Assembly: GCA_019454145.1 (NCBI GenBank)
Contig: CP075366.1
Coordinates: 161,564-225,563, forward strand
DNA length: 64,000 nt
Direction of reading: 5' to 3'
DNA from: Fimbriimonadaceae bacterium
GTDB lineage: Bacteria > Armatimonadota > Fimbriimonadia > Fimbriimonadales > Fimbriimonadaceae
This document shows positions 51,709 through 60,939 of this stretch, one piece after another. Position 1 is the stretch's first letter. The number at the start of each line of letters is the position of its first letter. The notes under the pieces were generated by a model. The model made no database searches, was not told the DNA's origin, and saw only the letters and a list, made by a program, of their open reading frames with translations. Both the position numbers and the translations under genes were made by a program.

Positions 51709-52906
51709 CCCAGATTACGTTCTTTACGGAGCGGCGATTATTGCAACCTTGTTCGGGGTTCTATCCGTGTGGGATGCGGGCTACGCAGGTGCGGCCGCGA
51801 TGGGTCAGCTTCTTCCCAGGCAGTTTATTTCTCAAACAGTTTTTGCCGTTTTGGGTGTCATTTTTGGAATTGGAATCAGCAAAGTCTCGCCAAAGGTTTG
51901 GCCTAAGTGGGCGGGCTGGGCGATGCTCGCTTCGGTGTTGATGCTCGTCGCAGTTTTATTTGTTGGAAACACAATCAACGGGGCAACACGTTGGTTCAAG
52001 CTTGGCCCGTTTTCGTTCCAGCCGTCCGAACTCGCAAAACTCGTTTGTGTGATGTACCTTTCTGCCGGACTAGCGAAACTAGAACCTTGGAAACAGCCAA
52101 AAATCAAGAATTGGGCGCAAAGGTTAGATAGAGTTTGGTTGCCTAAAATCAAGCGCGGCTGGCCATTCATTGCCGTTATGTTCTCAGTTCTGCTGATCGA
52201 GGTCGAGCCAGATTTGGCTACCGCAATGGTGATCGTCGCAGGAAGCTTTTTGATGCTGATCGTGGCTGGTGTTTCACGAAAATCTCTGTTTACTTTAGCG
52301 GCTCTAGGCGGAGCCGTTGTCTTGATGCTGGTCATCAAAGAGCCGTACCGTCTAGAGAGAATTACTAACCACACTAGCCGCTGGTCGGAAAACAAGATCG
52401 AATCTATCGGTTTCCAAACGACGCAATCGGAAACCGCATTGGCTTCGGGTGGAGTGATTGGGGTTGGGCTTGGACAAGGTCGGGCTAAGCACACACTCCC
52501 GGAACCGACGACCGACTTTATTCTCTCCACAATCGGCGAAGAAATGGGCTTACTCGGCTCGTTGTTCGCGATAGCTTTACTCGCAACCATCTCATGGCGT
52601 TTGTACGCGCAAGGAATGACTCGCGTCAGCCGGTACGAGCGGTTGTTTATGATGGGAATGGCCTGCTGGATATCGGTTCAAACGGTAGCAAACGTCATCA
52701 TGGCAAACGGTTCAGTCGCTGCGATGGGGGTTCCTCTTCCATTCTTCAGCGCAGGCGGTTCGAGTTTGCTTGCTCTGTGGATGGGTATTGGAATGGCGCA
52801 ATCCATCATCACTTCGCCCAATATCCGACTAGAGGAAGGGGCCGAGCCAGTCAACCCAGAAAAAGCCGTGATCAGCGCACGTACTCGGGCGGCTTCGATC
52901 AGATGA
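51689..52906 (+). CDS. ftsW: Lipid II polymerase FtsW
   Basis: This is a 405-residue SEDS glycosyltransferase with about ten membrane segments. It polymerises septal glycan with FtsI. Motifs are NGATRWFKLGPFSFQPSELA, KLVCVMYLSAGLAK, VEPDLATAMVIVAGSFLMLI, ALASGGVIGVGLGQGRAK, LPEPTTDFILSTIGEEMGLL and GVPLPFFSAGGSSLLALWMG. It begins inside the end of murD and overlaps murG as ATGA. Confidence 0.95.
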   Translation: MKRTTNNPDYVLYGAAIIATLFGVLSVWDAGYAGAAAMGQLLPRQFISQTVFAVLGVIFGIGISKVSPKVWPKWAGWAMLASVLMLVAVLFVGNTINGATRWFKLGPFSFQPSELAKLVCVMYLSAGLAKLEPWKQPKIKNWAQRLDRVWLPKIKRGWPFIAVMFSVLLIEVEPDLATAMVIVAGSFLMLIVAGVSRKSLFTLAALGGAVVLMLVIKEPYRLERITNHTSRWSENKIESIGFQTTQSETALASGGVIGVGLGQGRAKHTLPEPTTDFILSTIGEEMGLLGSLFAIALLATISWRLYAQGMTRVSRYERLFMMGMACWISVQTVANVIMANGSVAAMGVPLPFFSAGGSSLLALWMGIGMAQSIITSPNIRLEEGAEPVNPEKAVISARTRAASIR

Positions 52907-53991
52907 GGATAGTTGTAACCGGGGGCGGTACTGGCGGGCACATTTATCCTGCTTTGGAAGTTGCGCTTGATGCGCAAACACGCGGGCATGAAGTCAGCTA
53001 TTTAGGTTCAAATCGGGGGCAGGAATCAAACGCTTGCAACAAGGTGGGGATGCAGTTTCAAGGGTTTGAATCTGGCCCTGTTTACCGAATCAGTTCACTT
53101 CGCGGATTGAAAAGCCTGCTGACCTTGGCTCAATCTACGCGAAAAGCTTCGGCATATATGCGCGACCTCAAATTGGATGCAGTTTTTTCAACAGGTGGCT
53201 ACGCTTCTGTGCCAGTTGTGAGCGCGGCGCACCGGCTTGGAATTCCTGTGATTCTCCATGAACAGAACACGATTCCAGGCCGTACAAATAAGATCATGAG
53301 CCGCAAGGCAAAGTATGTCTGCACGGTATTTGAATCGAGTAAACAATTTTTTGATCCAAGCAAAGTGGTGCGGGTAGGGATGCCTATTAGAAAAGCCATG
53401 CGAGCGGCTTCACAGCAGGCAAGGCTGATAGAAAACACAAGCGATTCGCCGCAGGTTTTAGTGATGGGCGGTTCGCAGGGGAGCGCGGCATTGAATGATC
53501 GTGCTTTGGGAACAGCCTTGCGAATGGCGGATAAAGATGTTCGCTGGTTGCATGTTACTGGCGTTGACCACTTTCAGAACACGATGAATTCCCTAGACAA
53601 AATGGGAATTAGCAAAGAATACGTGATTAAGTCGTATTTAGAATCGCAGGACATGGCCGATGCGATGTACGGGTGCGAACTGGCCGTCTGCCGGAGCGGG
53701 GCGGGGACAATGGCTGAACTTGCCGCGTTCCGAAAACCATCGGTTTTAGTGCCTTATCCGGGCGCATTTAATAACCACCAGTACATGAATGCTCGGGAAT
53801 TTGAAAAGATTGGCGCGGCGGAAATTGTTCAAGAAAGCAACTTAGATGCATCGGTGCTGGAAAGCCGAATTCTAGGCTGGCTATATGATAATGATCGGCA
53901 AAAGGCGGCGCGAGAAGCCCTTGCTAAGTGGGACGTACCGGACGCCAGCACTCGCATATTAGACATGATTGAAAAAGTGGGTTCTGGCTAA
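52903..53991 (+). CDS. murG: Lipid II synthase MurG
   Basis: MurG transfers GlcNAc from UDP-GlcNAc to lipid I. This is a 362-residue GT-B protein: MRIVVTGGGTGGHIYPALEV, FSTGGYASVPVVSAAHRLGI, ILHEQNTIPGRTNKIM, VMGGSQGSAALNDRAL and CRSGAGTMAELAAFRKPSVL with PYPGAFNNHQYMNA. The ATG overlaps the ftsW stop. The open frame further upstream lies within ftsW and is not coding. Confidence 0.95.
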   Translation: MRIVVTGGGTGGHIYPALEVALDAQTRGHEVSYLGSNRGQESNACNKVGMQFQGFESGPVYRISSLRGLKSLLTLAQSTRKASAYMRDLKLDAVFSTGGYASVPVVSAAHRLGIPVILHEQNTIPGRTNKIMSRKAKYVCTVFESSKQFFDPSKVVRVGMPIRKAMRAASQQARLIENTSDSPQVLVMGGSQGSAALNDRALGTALRMADKDVRWLHVTGVDHFQNTMNSLDKMGISKEYVIKSYLESQDMADAMYGCELAVCRSGAGTMAELAAFRKPSVLVPYPGAFNNHQYMNAREFEKIGAAEIVQESNLDASVLESRILGWLYDNDRQKAAREALAKWDVPDASTRILDMIEKVGSG

Positions 53992-53994
53992 GTT

Positions 53995-56268
53995 ATGCGC
54001 ACAAAACAAGAAATTGCCACCGCGTTTGGGGATAGAAGTTCGCTATCGAATTTCAAATCATTTTTCTTGGTTGGAATAGGCGGAGCCGGGATGGCTGGAG
54101 TCGCTCGGTTACTTCATGGTCGGGGTTTTCGGGTTCGCGGCACAGATTCAACTCCTTCACACGTAATTGAAGCGTTACGGTCAGAAGGGATTGAAGTTTG
54201 GATTGGGCACAGCGGCGAAAAAATTTCGCCCGACGACGCAGTGATACTGACGGATGCGATTCCACTTGAGACTTCGCCTGAAGTTTCCAGAGCAAAAGAA
54301 TTAGGATTGCCAATTTATCGCCGGTCGCAGGCTCTTGGTTGGTTGTTGGAAGGCTCAAAAACCATTGCTGTAACAGGTAGCCACGGAAAAACAACGACCA
54401 CGGGAATGATTGCGGCGGGATTGCGAGCCGCTGGCCTTGACCCAACCGTTGTGGTGGGTGCTGAAATTCCGGAATTAGGTAGTTCTGTTCATGCAGGGGA
54501 TGGTTCATGGAGCGTGGTAGAAGCGTGTGAAGCTTATGACAGTCTCCATGACTTTGACCCAGAAATCGCGGTTTTGTTGAACTTGGAGCTGGATCATATT
54601 GATTTCCATGTTTCGTTGGAAAACTTACGCGATTCAGTAACTCGATTTGCAAATAGAGCGCAAAAACTTATCTATAACGTGCGAGATGAGGGGGCTTGCG
54701 AAATTGCCCAGCGTGTGCGTTGTGAAACAGTGGGATTTGACCCGGAAAAGGGATTGGGTGACACATACGAAATGCGCCAAAATGGGGCGCATAACATCGC
54801 AAACGCGGCGGCGGCTTGGGCGGCAATTCAGGCAGTTGGGGGGGGCGAAGATGCTAAGTCGGGAATCGCAGGATTTGGCGGAGCCGAGCGTCGTCAGCAA
54901 CTGTATTTTGATGGTGAAATGCCCCGATTTGGTCAACTCACGATATTAGATGACTATGCTCACCATCCAACCGAGGTGACGTTCTCTTTGGAGGCGATTC
55001 GTAAGGGATGGATTCAAAACGGCAAGGGCAAGCGGCTCGTTGTTGTTTTTCAACCGCATTTGTACTCAAGAACCGCACCGCTGATTAAAGAATTTGCCAC
55101 CGCGCTGGACATTGCGGATTTGGTCGTAATGACGGACATTTACCCGGCAAGGGAAGACCCCATTCCTGGTGTAAGCAGTTGGCGGGTGCTTGAGCAATGC
55201 AAGAAGCCAGGCCGGTATGTTCCAGCTCGCCAGCAGTTGCCCATGAAGGTGGCGAAATGGGTTCAACCAGGCGACGTTGTTGTTGGCATGGGCGCGGGGA
55301 ACATTGCTGAATTTGCTGGTGATTTCCAGAAAGAAATGGAGCGGCGCTCCAAAGGAATCACCCGTGTAATGGTGGCCTATGGCGGAGTGAGTGCAGAGCG
55401 GGAAGTTTCGATTCTCAGCGGTCGCGGAGTTTATCAAGCGGTCGAAGAACTTGGATATCCCTGCGAGTTAGTTGATATTCATGCCTTGGCGTTAGGACAA
55501 GGAGATCTGAGCAAGTTAATCGGGCCGGATCGCCCAGATGTTGTTTTGCTCGCATTGCACGGCGAGGGTGCCGAAGATGGCACTATTCAAGGTTTGTTAG
55601 ATATGCTCGGCGTGCCTTATTCAGGTTCGGGAATTCAGGCAAGCGCGTTGGCGATTGATAAGCAAGCCACCAAACGAGTGCTGGAGGTAGCTGGAATTCC
55701 AGTTCCCAAAGGGGTATTGCTCAAGCAAGGCGATCCGATCCCCGATTTTCCCGTACCAGCGGTTGTGAAGCCAAACTCACAAGGTTCTACCGTTGGATTA
55801 AGTTTCGTGAATGAGCGAAATGAATTTTCAGCGGCTATCGCCAAGGCATTTGAACAAGGCGACGAAGTCCTGATTGAGGAGCACATTTTCGGACTAGAGA
55901 TCAGCGTTCCCGTTTTAGGAGATCGTGCTTTGCTGCCTGTTGAGATCGTTCCGAACAAAGGGAGTTACGATTTCGCCAACAAATACACGCCGGGGGCGAC
56001 CGAGGAGCTATGCCCACCTCAGCAGATGAGTCAGGCTCAAATTGAACTCGCACAGGATTACGCTTTAAGAACTCATCAGGCTTTAGGCTGTGCCGGAATC
56101 ACTCGCACGGATATGTTCGTCACTGAGGATAGGATTGTTGTGTTGGAGCTTAATAATTTGCCTGGTATGACGGGAACAAGTTTGGTTCGCAAGGCCGCGA
56201 GTGCAGATGGGATGAGCTTTAATCAATTGGTCGACTGGATGATCCAAGATGCCCTCAAAAAAGGCTAA
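53995..56268 (+). CDS. murC/ddl: MurC-Ddl fusion: UDP-MurNAc:L-Ala ligase and D-Ala:D-Ala ligase
   Basis: This 757-residue bifunctional enzyme first has MurC (about 1-455): FFLVGIGGAGMAGVARLLHG, VTGSHGKTTTTGMIAAGL (ATP, about residue 126), EACEAYDSLHDFDPEIAVLL, DDYAHHPTEV and FQPHLYSRT. From about 458 Ddl begins: RVMVAYGGVSAEREVSILSG, LLALHGEGAEDGTIQGLLDM, PYSGSGIQASALAIDK, VKPNSQGSTVGLSFV, and LELNNLPGMTGTSLVRKAAS. Both active sites look intact. The fusion is known in Chlamydia and some other phyla. It couples UDP-MurNAc-Ala formation with D-Ala-D-Ala supply. No murB lies between it and ftsQ. Confidence 0.95.
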   Translation: MRTKQEIATAFGDRSSLSNFKSFFLVGIGGAGMAGVARLLHGRGFRVRGTDSTPSHVIEALRSEGIEVWIGHSGEKISPDDAVILTDAIPLETSPEVSRAKELGLPIYRRSQALGWLLEGSKTIAVTGSHGKTTTTGMIAAGLRAAGLDPTVVVGAEIPELGSSVHAGDGSWSVVEACEAYDSLHDFDPEIAVLLNLELDHIDFHVSLENLRDSVTRFANRAQKLIYNVRDEGACEIAQRVRCETVGFDPEKGLGDTYEMRQNGAHNIANAAAAWAAIQAVGGGEDAKSGIAGFGGAERRQQLYFDGEMPRFGQLTILDDYAHHPTEVTFSLEAIRKGWIQNGKGKRLVVVFQPHLYSRTAPLIKEFATALDIADLVVMTDIYPAREDPIPGVSSWRVLEQCKKPGRYVPARQQLPMKVAKWVQPGDVVVGMGAGNIAEFAGDFQKEMERRSKGITRVMVAYGGVSAEREVSILSGRGVYQAVEELGYPCELVDIHALALGQGDLSKLIGPDRPDVVLLALHGEGAEDGTIQGLLDMLGVPYSGSGIQASALAIDKQATKRVLEVAGIPVPKGVLLKQGDPIPDFPVPAVVKPNSQGSTVGLSFVNERNEFSAAIAKAFEQGDEVLIEEHIFGLEISVPVLGDRALLPVEIVPNKGSYDFANKYTPGATEELCPPQQMSQAQIELAQDYALRTHQALGCAGITRTDMFVTEDRIVVLELNNLPGMTGTSLVRKAASADGMSFNQLVDWMIQDALKKG

Positions 56269-57031
56269 ACCCAAAACCCCCCAAGTTAAAAGAAAAAGGC
56301 GGAGAGTTCGCAGGAACTGGAACGTTAAGGGGATTTTGTGGATTCTAGCAATAGTGAATATCGGGTTGGGTGTTGGCCTCAGTAGTGTAACTGGTCTTCG
56401 GTCTGTGGAAGTTACTGGCGCGAATGCTAACCAAATCCCAGATATAGAAAAGCGATTACAAGTTTTTAGAACTGTGCCATGGGTTCAGCAAAGCCGAGCA
56501 TCTATGGCTACCGCGATCCTAGCCGATAACCGGATTGAATCAGCCAGCGTGGTTTCAAATATTTTTGGACGTGGCAAAGTCATAGTAACCAATCGCGTGC
56601 CAGTCGCCAAAGTATTTCGAGAGGTCAAAGAAGGTCAGACGCCGCCAAATTGGGAAACCTATTTGGACAAAAATGGAGTGCTTTACCGAGGGAATTCATC
56701 TGAGCAAGTGATGCCTCAACTCAAGTTGCCGAAAACTACAAATCAAGTGAATCTGGCGATTGGGGCGGCTTGGCCCTTGCCATCGGTGGCAAAAGTCGTG
56801 ACAAGAGTCTCAAGTGTGCTTCCCGAACTACCCTCTACCCTTGTACTGGATGATCAATCCGTTCTATCCTTGGATGTAGCCGCTGGCCCAAAAATCATTC
56901 TTGGAACCGACGACGATTTAGACCGGAAATTTGAGGTTCTCGAACGTGCTTTTCGAGATGACGCAGACCGAATGAAACGTGTTAAGGTTGTGAATGTGAG
57001 CGCACCAGACCGCCCAACTTATACAGATTAA
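56249..57031 (+). CDS. ftsQ: FtsQ/DivIB-like division protein
   Basis: This 260-residue bitopic protein starts inside the end of the MurC-Ddl gene (20-bp overlap). It has a very basic cytoplasmic tail (KRKRRRVRRNW), one membrane segment (ILWILAIVNIGLGVGLSSV), a POTRA domain (VEVTGANANQIPDIEKRLQV, SASVVSNIFGRGKVIVTNRV), and an FtsQ domain with TYLDKNGVLYRGN. FtsQ links FtsL and the other divisome proteins. Similarity is modest, but position and layout are decisive. Confidence 0.85.
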   Translation: MPSKKAKPKTPQVKRKRRRVRRNWNVKGILWILAIVNIGLGVGLSSVTGLRSVEVTGANANQIPDIEKRLQVFRTVPWVQQSRASMATAILADNRIESASVVSNIFGRGKVIVTNRVPVAKVFREVKEGQTPPNWETYLDKNGVLYRGNSSEQVMPQLKLPKTTNQVNLAIGAAWPLPSVAKVVTRVSSVLPELPSTLVLDDQSVLSLDVAAGPKIILGTDDDLDRKFEVLERAFRDDADRMKRVKVVNVSAPDRPTYTD

Positions 57032-57035
57032 AACC

Positions 57036-57791
57036 ATGAACCCCTTTGCCAACCGTCGCCAATCAACTAACCGTTGGGTATTACCCATGAGTTTGTTGAC
57101 GTTGACTTTGGGAATGCTTTTAAGTATGGCGTTTTTGGCTGATGGGGCAAAACGGTTGGGAATGCAGCAGCTTCCGCCCGAAATGCGCAGCGGGAGCATC
57201 GCTAACCTAGATTTGGCCGCCGAACTCCAAGAGGTCAAGGATGAAGTTGCCAAACTCCGGTTGGAAAAAACCGCCCTTGAAACAAAACTCGCCGAGCAAG
57301 GCAACGCAAGCAAAGAAATCAACGACAGTTTGCAGGAGACCAAAATCTTTGCTGGACTGACTCCACTTCAGGGTGAAGGTTTGATCGTTACGCTCTCCGA
57401 TTCTAAAAAGTCAGTTGATGATTTTATCGTTGCCGATGCCGCGATTGTTCACTACTTGGACGTTCTTAAAGCAGTCAACGAACTGTTCAATGCTGGTGCG
57501 GAAGCTATTGCCGTCAATGGTTTGCGGGTCGGCCCACGAACTGACCTCCGATGCGTGGGCACTACCATCATGGTTGACGCGCAAAAAATCGCTCCACCGA
57601 TCACGATTCAAGCGATTGGTGATTCCAAAACTCTTCTCGGAGCAATGAATATGCCCGGCGGAATCCTGGAAGAGCTCCGCAGTGTTGACCCAGCTATGGT
57701 GAAGGTTGAACCAGCTAAAGAATTACTTTTGCCAGCATTTGATGGTTCAGCTACGTTCAAGATCGCCAAGGTTCCGGAGGTGAAGAAGTGA
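57036..57791 (+). CDS. DUF881 family protein
   Basis: This 251-residue membrane-anchored protein (LPMSLLTLTLGMLLSMAFLA) has a coiled coil (AAELQEVKDEVAKLRLEKTA, LETKL) and a DUF881 domain: LTPLQGEGLIVTLSD, VADAAIVHYLDVLKAVNELF, AEAIAVNGLRVGPRTDLRCV, PPITIQAIGDSKTL. DUF881 proteins occur in division-gene neighbourhoods of Firmicutes and Actinobacteria and their role is unknown. Here it stands between ftsQ and the DUF1290 gene, with which it overlaps as GTGA. Confidence 0.88.
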   Translation: MNPFANRRQSTNRWVLPMSLLTLTLGMLLSMAFLADGAKRLGMQQLPPEMRSGSIANLDLAAELQEVKDEVAKLRLEKTALETKLAEQGNASKEINDSLQETKIFAGLTPLQGEGLIVTLSDSKKSVDDFIVADAAIVHYLDVLKAVNELFNAGAEAIAVNGLRVGPRTDLRCVGTTIMVDAQKIAPPITIQAIGDSKTLLGAMNMPGGILEELRSVDPAMVKVEPAKELLLPAFDGSATFKIAKVPEVKK

Positions 57792-58189
57792 TTCTGATCC
57801 CCATCCTTGCGTTGTTTGTTGGGCTGTTGTTAGGCGCTCAACTTTCTTCGGTGGTTCCACCCGCATTCGCCCCATATTTAAGCGTTGCGGTTTTGGCGGG
57901 GTTGGATTCGATCTGTGGTGGTTCACGCAGTTATCTAGAAGGAAAGTTCCAGGCCGATATATTCAGCTCGGGATTTTTGTTCAACATTTTGTTAGCAATC
58001 TTTTTTGTTTGGCTTGGCCTAGGAATCGGCCTAAACTTACTCTTAGCCGTCGCCGTTGTGTTCGGAACAAGGATTTTTACAAATTTGAGTTTAATTAGAC
58101 GCGTATTTGTCAGTAGAATGTCTGACCAGAAAGCAAAACGCATGGTCGAACGAGAATCGGCGGCGAAAGCTGAAAGTGAAAGCGCATAG
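57788..58189 (+). CDS. Small basic protein family (DUF1290) membrane protein
   Basis: This 133-residue protein has a GTG start and three membrane segments (LIPILALFVGLLLGAQL, YLSVAVLAGLDSICGG, FLFNILLAIFFVWLGLGIGL). PPAFAPYLSVAVLAGLDSIC and YLEGKFQADIFSSGFLFNIL are typical of DUF1290 (sbp of Bacillus). The C-terminal tail is charged. The DUF881-DUF1290 pair next to ftsA/ftsZ is a known gene arrangement of unknown function. Confidence 0.9.
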   Translation: MILIPILALFVGLLLGAQLSSVVPPAFAPYLSVAVLAGLDSICGGSRSYLEGKFQADIFSSGFLFNILLAIFFVWLGLGIGLNLLLAVAVVFGTRIFTNLSLIRRVFVSRMSDQKAKRMVERESAAKAESESA

Positions 58190-58219
58190 TTTGCGCTGGA
58201 TTTGTTTAGGAACAGTACG

Positions 58220-59455
58220 ATGAACTTGCAAGGGGCCATTGTGGCAGTAGATATTGGGTCGGCAAAAACTGCGGCTATTGTTGCGCGCCCAGATGAAAAA
58301 GGCCGATTAGAGGTGGCGTCGCTTGCTTACGTGCCCGCCGCAGGGATAGAACGGGGCAAGATTGAAGATGTTGAAGCGGCGGGCGAAGCACTTGCCAACG
58401 TTTTGGGCAAGTTGGAACGGCACATCAAGGTTCCAATTGATTCGGTTTGGCTCAGTGTGAGCTCGCAGGCCATGTTCAGTACGACTGGACAGGCGATGAC
58501 TCCGATTTTCCCCAACGGTCGAGCGGTGAAGCGGCAGGATATCCACCAACTCGTACAAACCAGCCGCAAAGTCGGGCTTCCCGGCGGTCATGAACAGATT
58601 TTGGCAATCCCGAGCGAATTCGTCATAGATGGTGAGGGACACATACATTCTCCAGTTGGGGTCGGGGCATCGCGATTAGAGGTTTCCACTCATATAGTGA
58701 GTTGTGATATCAATGATTTAAACCATTACGACAGCGTAGTTGCCGCTACGGGTCGAAAGGTGGCAGGGATTATTCCTGCATCTCTAGGGAGTGGACTTGG
58801 AACACTCAGTTCGGACGGAATGGAACTCGGCGCAACCGTGATAGATATCGGAGCAGAGCGGACAAATATCGGTATTTTCTTGGAAGGAACTTATGCTTTT
58901 CAAGCAGTTTTGCCTATGGGTTCGGCTCACGTTACTCGCGATATCTGCCAGCTCCTCAGCGTGGATTGGGAAGAGGGCGAGCGGCTTAAAACAGAATTTG
59001 GTGAGGCATTAGCGGCGGGGATATCGGAAGATGAGAAGGTTTCCGTGTTGCAAACAGGCATGAGCGAGGCTCGCCCCATGCAAAGAAGAGTGCTGGCAGA
59101 GATCATCGAAAGCCGTACCAGGGAAATCTTTGAAATGGCGGTCAGGAAAATCGAAGAATTTTCCCCATTAGAAGAAATTCCAATTATGGTGGTTTTAACA
59201 GGTGGCGGAAGCATTTTGCGCGGTACTGAGCAACTTTGCGAGCAAAACTTGCATGGCAAACGATGCAAAGTTGCACAGCCTAAGGTGGCTGGAAGGTTCA
59301 GCGGGCAGGTCGCATCGCCCATGCTTGCAACAATTGTGGGCGTTGCGCGGTACGCTTTAGAGACTGACGAAGAAGATCTTGCGCCGATCAGTGGATCGGG
59401 GGGCTGGAACGATCGTTTTCGGATGTTGATTTCAAGATTTGGTGGCAAAAAGTAG
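58220..59455 (+). CDS. ftsA: Cell division protein FtsA
   Basis: This actin-like protein of about 411 residues tethers FtsZ to the membrane. VAVDIGSAKTAAIVARPDEK is the phosphate-1 loop, then VDSVWLSVSSQAMFSTTGQA, IVSCDINDLNHYDSVVAATG, VIDIGAERTNIGIFLEGTYA (phosphate 2) and VVLTGGGSILRGTEQLCEQN. The C-terminus WNDRFRMLISRFGGKK forms the amphipathic membrane helix. ATG at 58220 has an AGGA ribosome binding site and is preferred over a TTG at 58202. Confidence 0.94.
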   Translation: MNLQGAIVAVDIGSAKTAAIVARPDEKGRLEVASLAYVPAAGIERGKIEDVEAAGEALANVLGKLERHIKVPIDSVWLSVSSQAMFSTTGQAMTPIFPNGRAVKRQDIHQLVQTSRKVGLPGGHEQILAIPSEFVIDGEGHIHSPVGVGASRLEVSTHIVSCDINDLNHYDSVVAATGRKVAGIIPASLGSGLGTLSSDGMELGATVIDIGAERTNIGIFLEGTYAFQAVLPMGSAHVTRDICQLLSVDWEEGERLKTEFGEALAAGISEDEKVSVLQTGMSEARPMQRRVLAEIIESRTREIFEMAVRKIEEFSPLEEIPIMVVLTGGGSILRGTEQLCEQNLHGKRCKVAQPKVAGRFSGQVASPMLATIVGVARYALETDEEDLAPISGSGGWNDRFRMLISRFGGKK

Positions 59456-59475
59456 TCACATCAATTTACTAACAC

Positions 59476-60753
59476 ATGGATCAGGACATGGCAAATATAG
59501 ACGGCGCAGTAATTAAAGTAATCGGGGTTGGCGGCGGTGGCTGCAACGCTGTAAATCGGATGATCGAAGCGGGAATCCAAGGGGTCGAGTTCATTGTCAT
59601 GAACACAGACACCCAAGTTTTGGATCAAGCCCGTGCAACAAAAAAGATTCAACTTGGCCCTAACCTTAGTCGAGGATTAGGTGCGGGCGGCGACCCAGAA
59701 GTGGGTAAAGCCGCGGCTGAAGAAACCAAGAACGAAATCCGAAAGGTTTTGGAAGGCGCCGATATGGTGTTCATCACTGCCGGTATGGGCGGTGGAACTG
59801 GTACTGGCGCATCGCCAGTAATCGCCGACCTTTCCCGAGAACTCGGTGCGGTCACGATTGCCATTGTCACCCGACCATTTGGCTTTGAGGGCCCTCGCCG
59901 CAAGCGCATGAGCGAAAACGGTGTGACTTCACTCATCGGTCGAGTTGACACGATGATCACGATTCCTAACGACCGCCTGCTTGATGTAGTGGAGCGACGT
60001 ACTTCGCTTCAAGATGCTTTCCGAGTAGCAGACGACGTTCTTCGACAAGGCGTGCAAGGCATCAGCGATATCATCACGATTCCTGGCCAAATCAACGTGG
60101 ACTTTGCCGACGTGAAGGCGGTTATGGTGGATGCTGGCCCAGCCTTGATGGGAATCGGTTACGGCGTTGGCGACCATCGCGCTCTGCAAGCAGCAGAACA
60201 AGCAACTTCTAGCCCACTGCTCGAACAAACCATCAACGGCGCACGCGGATTGCTCGTGAACATTTCCAGCGGCGAAGACCTCACCTTGAGCGAAGTCAGC
60301 GAAGCGATGGAATACATCAATTCACTTTGCGACCAAGAAGAAGCAAACATCTTCTTCGGAACAGTGGTTGACCCACGGCTGGAAGGCGAAGTTCGCATCA
60401 CCGTTCTTGCCACTGGATTTGATCCAACCGATGCAAAAAGCAACGGCGCAAGCCGAGTCGTGAAGTACACCCCAGTTGCTCAACCGACCGCAGTGGTCGA
60501 GCCAGCACCTGAGGCTCCAACTCAAACTGAAAGCCGAGGCGAAGCAACTTTGGATGGCACGGCACCGCAAGCTCCTGAATCAAAGCGGTACCAATCACCA
60601 ACCGGAAACGCGATTCGCGACATCTGGGATCGCAACCGCGCGGCTCAGCGAGAAGTGGCCGCAGAACAGCCAGCCGACGTTTACGAAGAATCGGATAGCG
60701 AAATTGATATTCCGGCGTTCTTGCGCGAACATCGCCGCAACAAAGATAAGTAA
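59476..60753 (+). CDS. ftsZ: Cell division GTPase FtsZ
   Basis: This 425-residue tubulin homolog forms the Z ring. KVIGVGGGGCNAVNRMIEAG and GMGGGTGTGASPVIADLSRE bind GTP, VDFADVKAVMVDAGPALMGI is the T7 loop, and NIFFGTVVDPRLEGEVRITV follows. An acidic linker of about 100 residues leads to the C-terminal peptide IDIPAFLREHRRNKDK that binds FtsA. It is the last gene of the dcw cluster; a terminator follows. Confidence 0.97.
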   Translation: MDQDMANIDGAVIKVIGVGGGGCNAVNRMIEAGIQGVEFIVMNTDTQVLDQARATKKIQLGPNLSRGLGAGGDPEVGKAAAEETKNEIRKVLEGADMVFITAGMGGGTGTGASPVIADLSRELGAVTIAIVTRPFGFEGPRRKRMSENGVTSLIGRVDTMITIPNDRLLDVVERRTSLQDAFRVADDVLRQGVQGISDIITIPGQINVDFADVKAVMVDAGPALMGIGYGVGDHRALQAAEQATSSPLLEQTINGARGLLVNISSGEDLTLSEVSEAMEYINSLCDQEEANIFFGTVVDPRLEGEVRITVLATGFDPTDAKSNGASRVVKYTPVAQPTAVVEPAPEAPTQTESRGEATLDGTAPQAPESKRYQSPTGNAIRDIWDRNRAAQREVAAEQPADVYEESDSEIDIPAFLREHRRNKDK

Positions 60754-60777
60754 ACGTCTGCCCTAAATGATTAGACA

Positions 60778-60824
60778 CAGTCCTCAGTGAAAGTTCAAGT
60801 TTCATTGAGGACTGCTACTTTTAC
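60778..60824 (+). terminator. Intrinsic terminator of the dcw cluster
   Basis: A 15-bp stem (60778-60792 with 60800-60814, one G-U) with a 7-nt loop is followed by CTACTTTTACC. It lies 24 bp after the ftsZ stop. Confidence 0.85.
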
Positions 60825-60939
60825 CAGAGTTTCTTATTATTTTAAAAAAAAATAATTTCTGTACCGTTATTTTCGCTAGAATACGTATGTGCAGTTATGC
60901 ATGGCCCATGTATTTTCACGGGCATTTAGGATTGAGGAA

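Noticed and set aside
60840..60900. A-rich and TTATT repeats before the PEP-CTERM gene as a regulatory hairpin
   Set aside because: Low-complexity AT pairing only; no clear structure.
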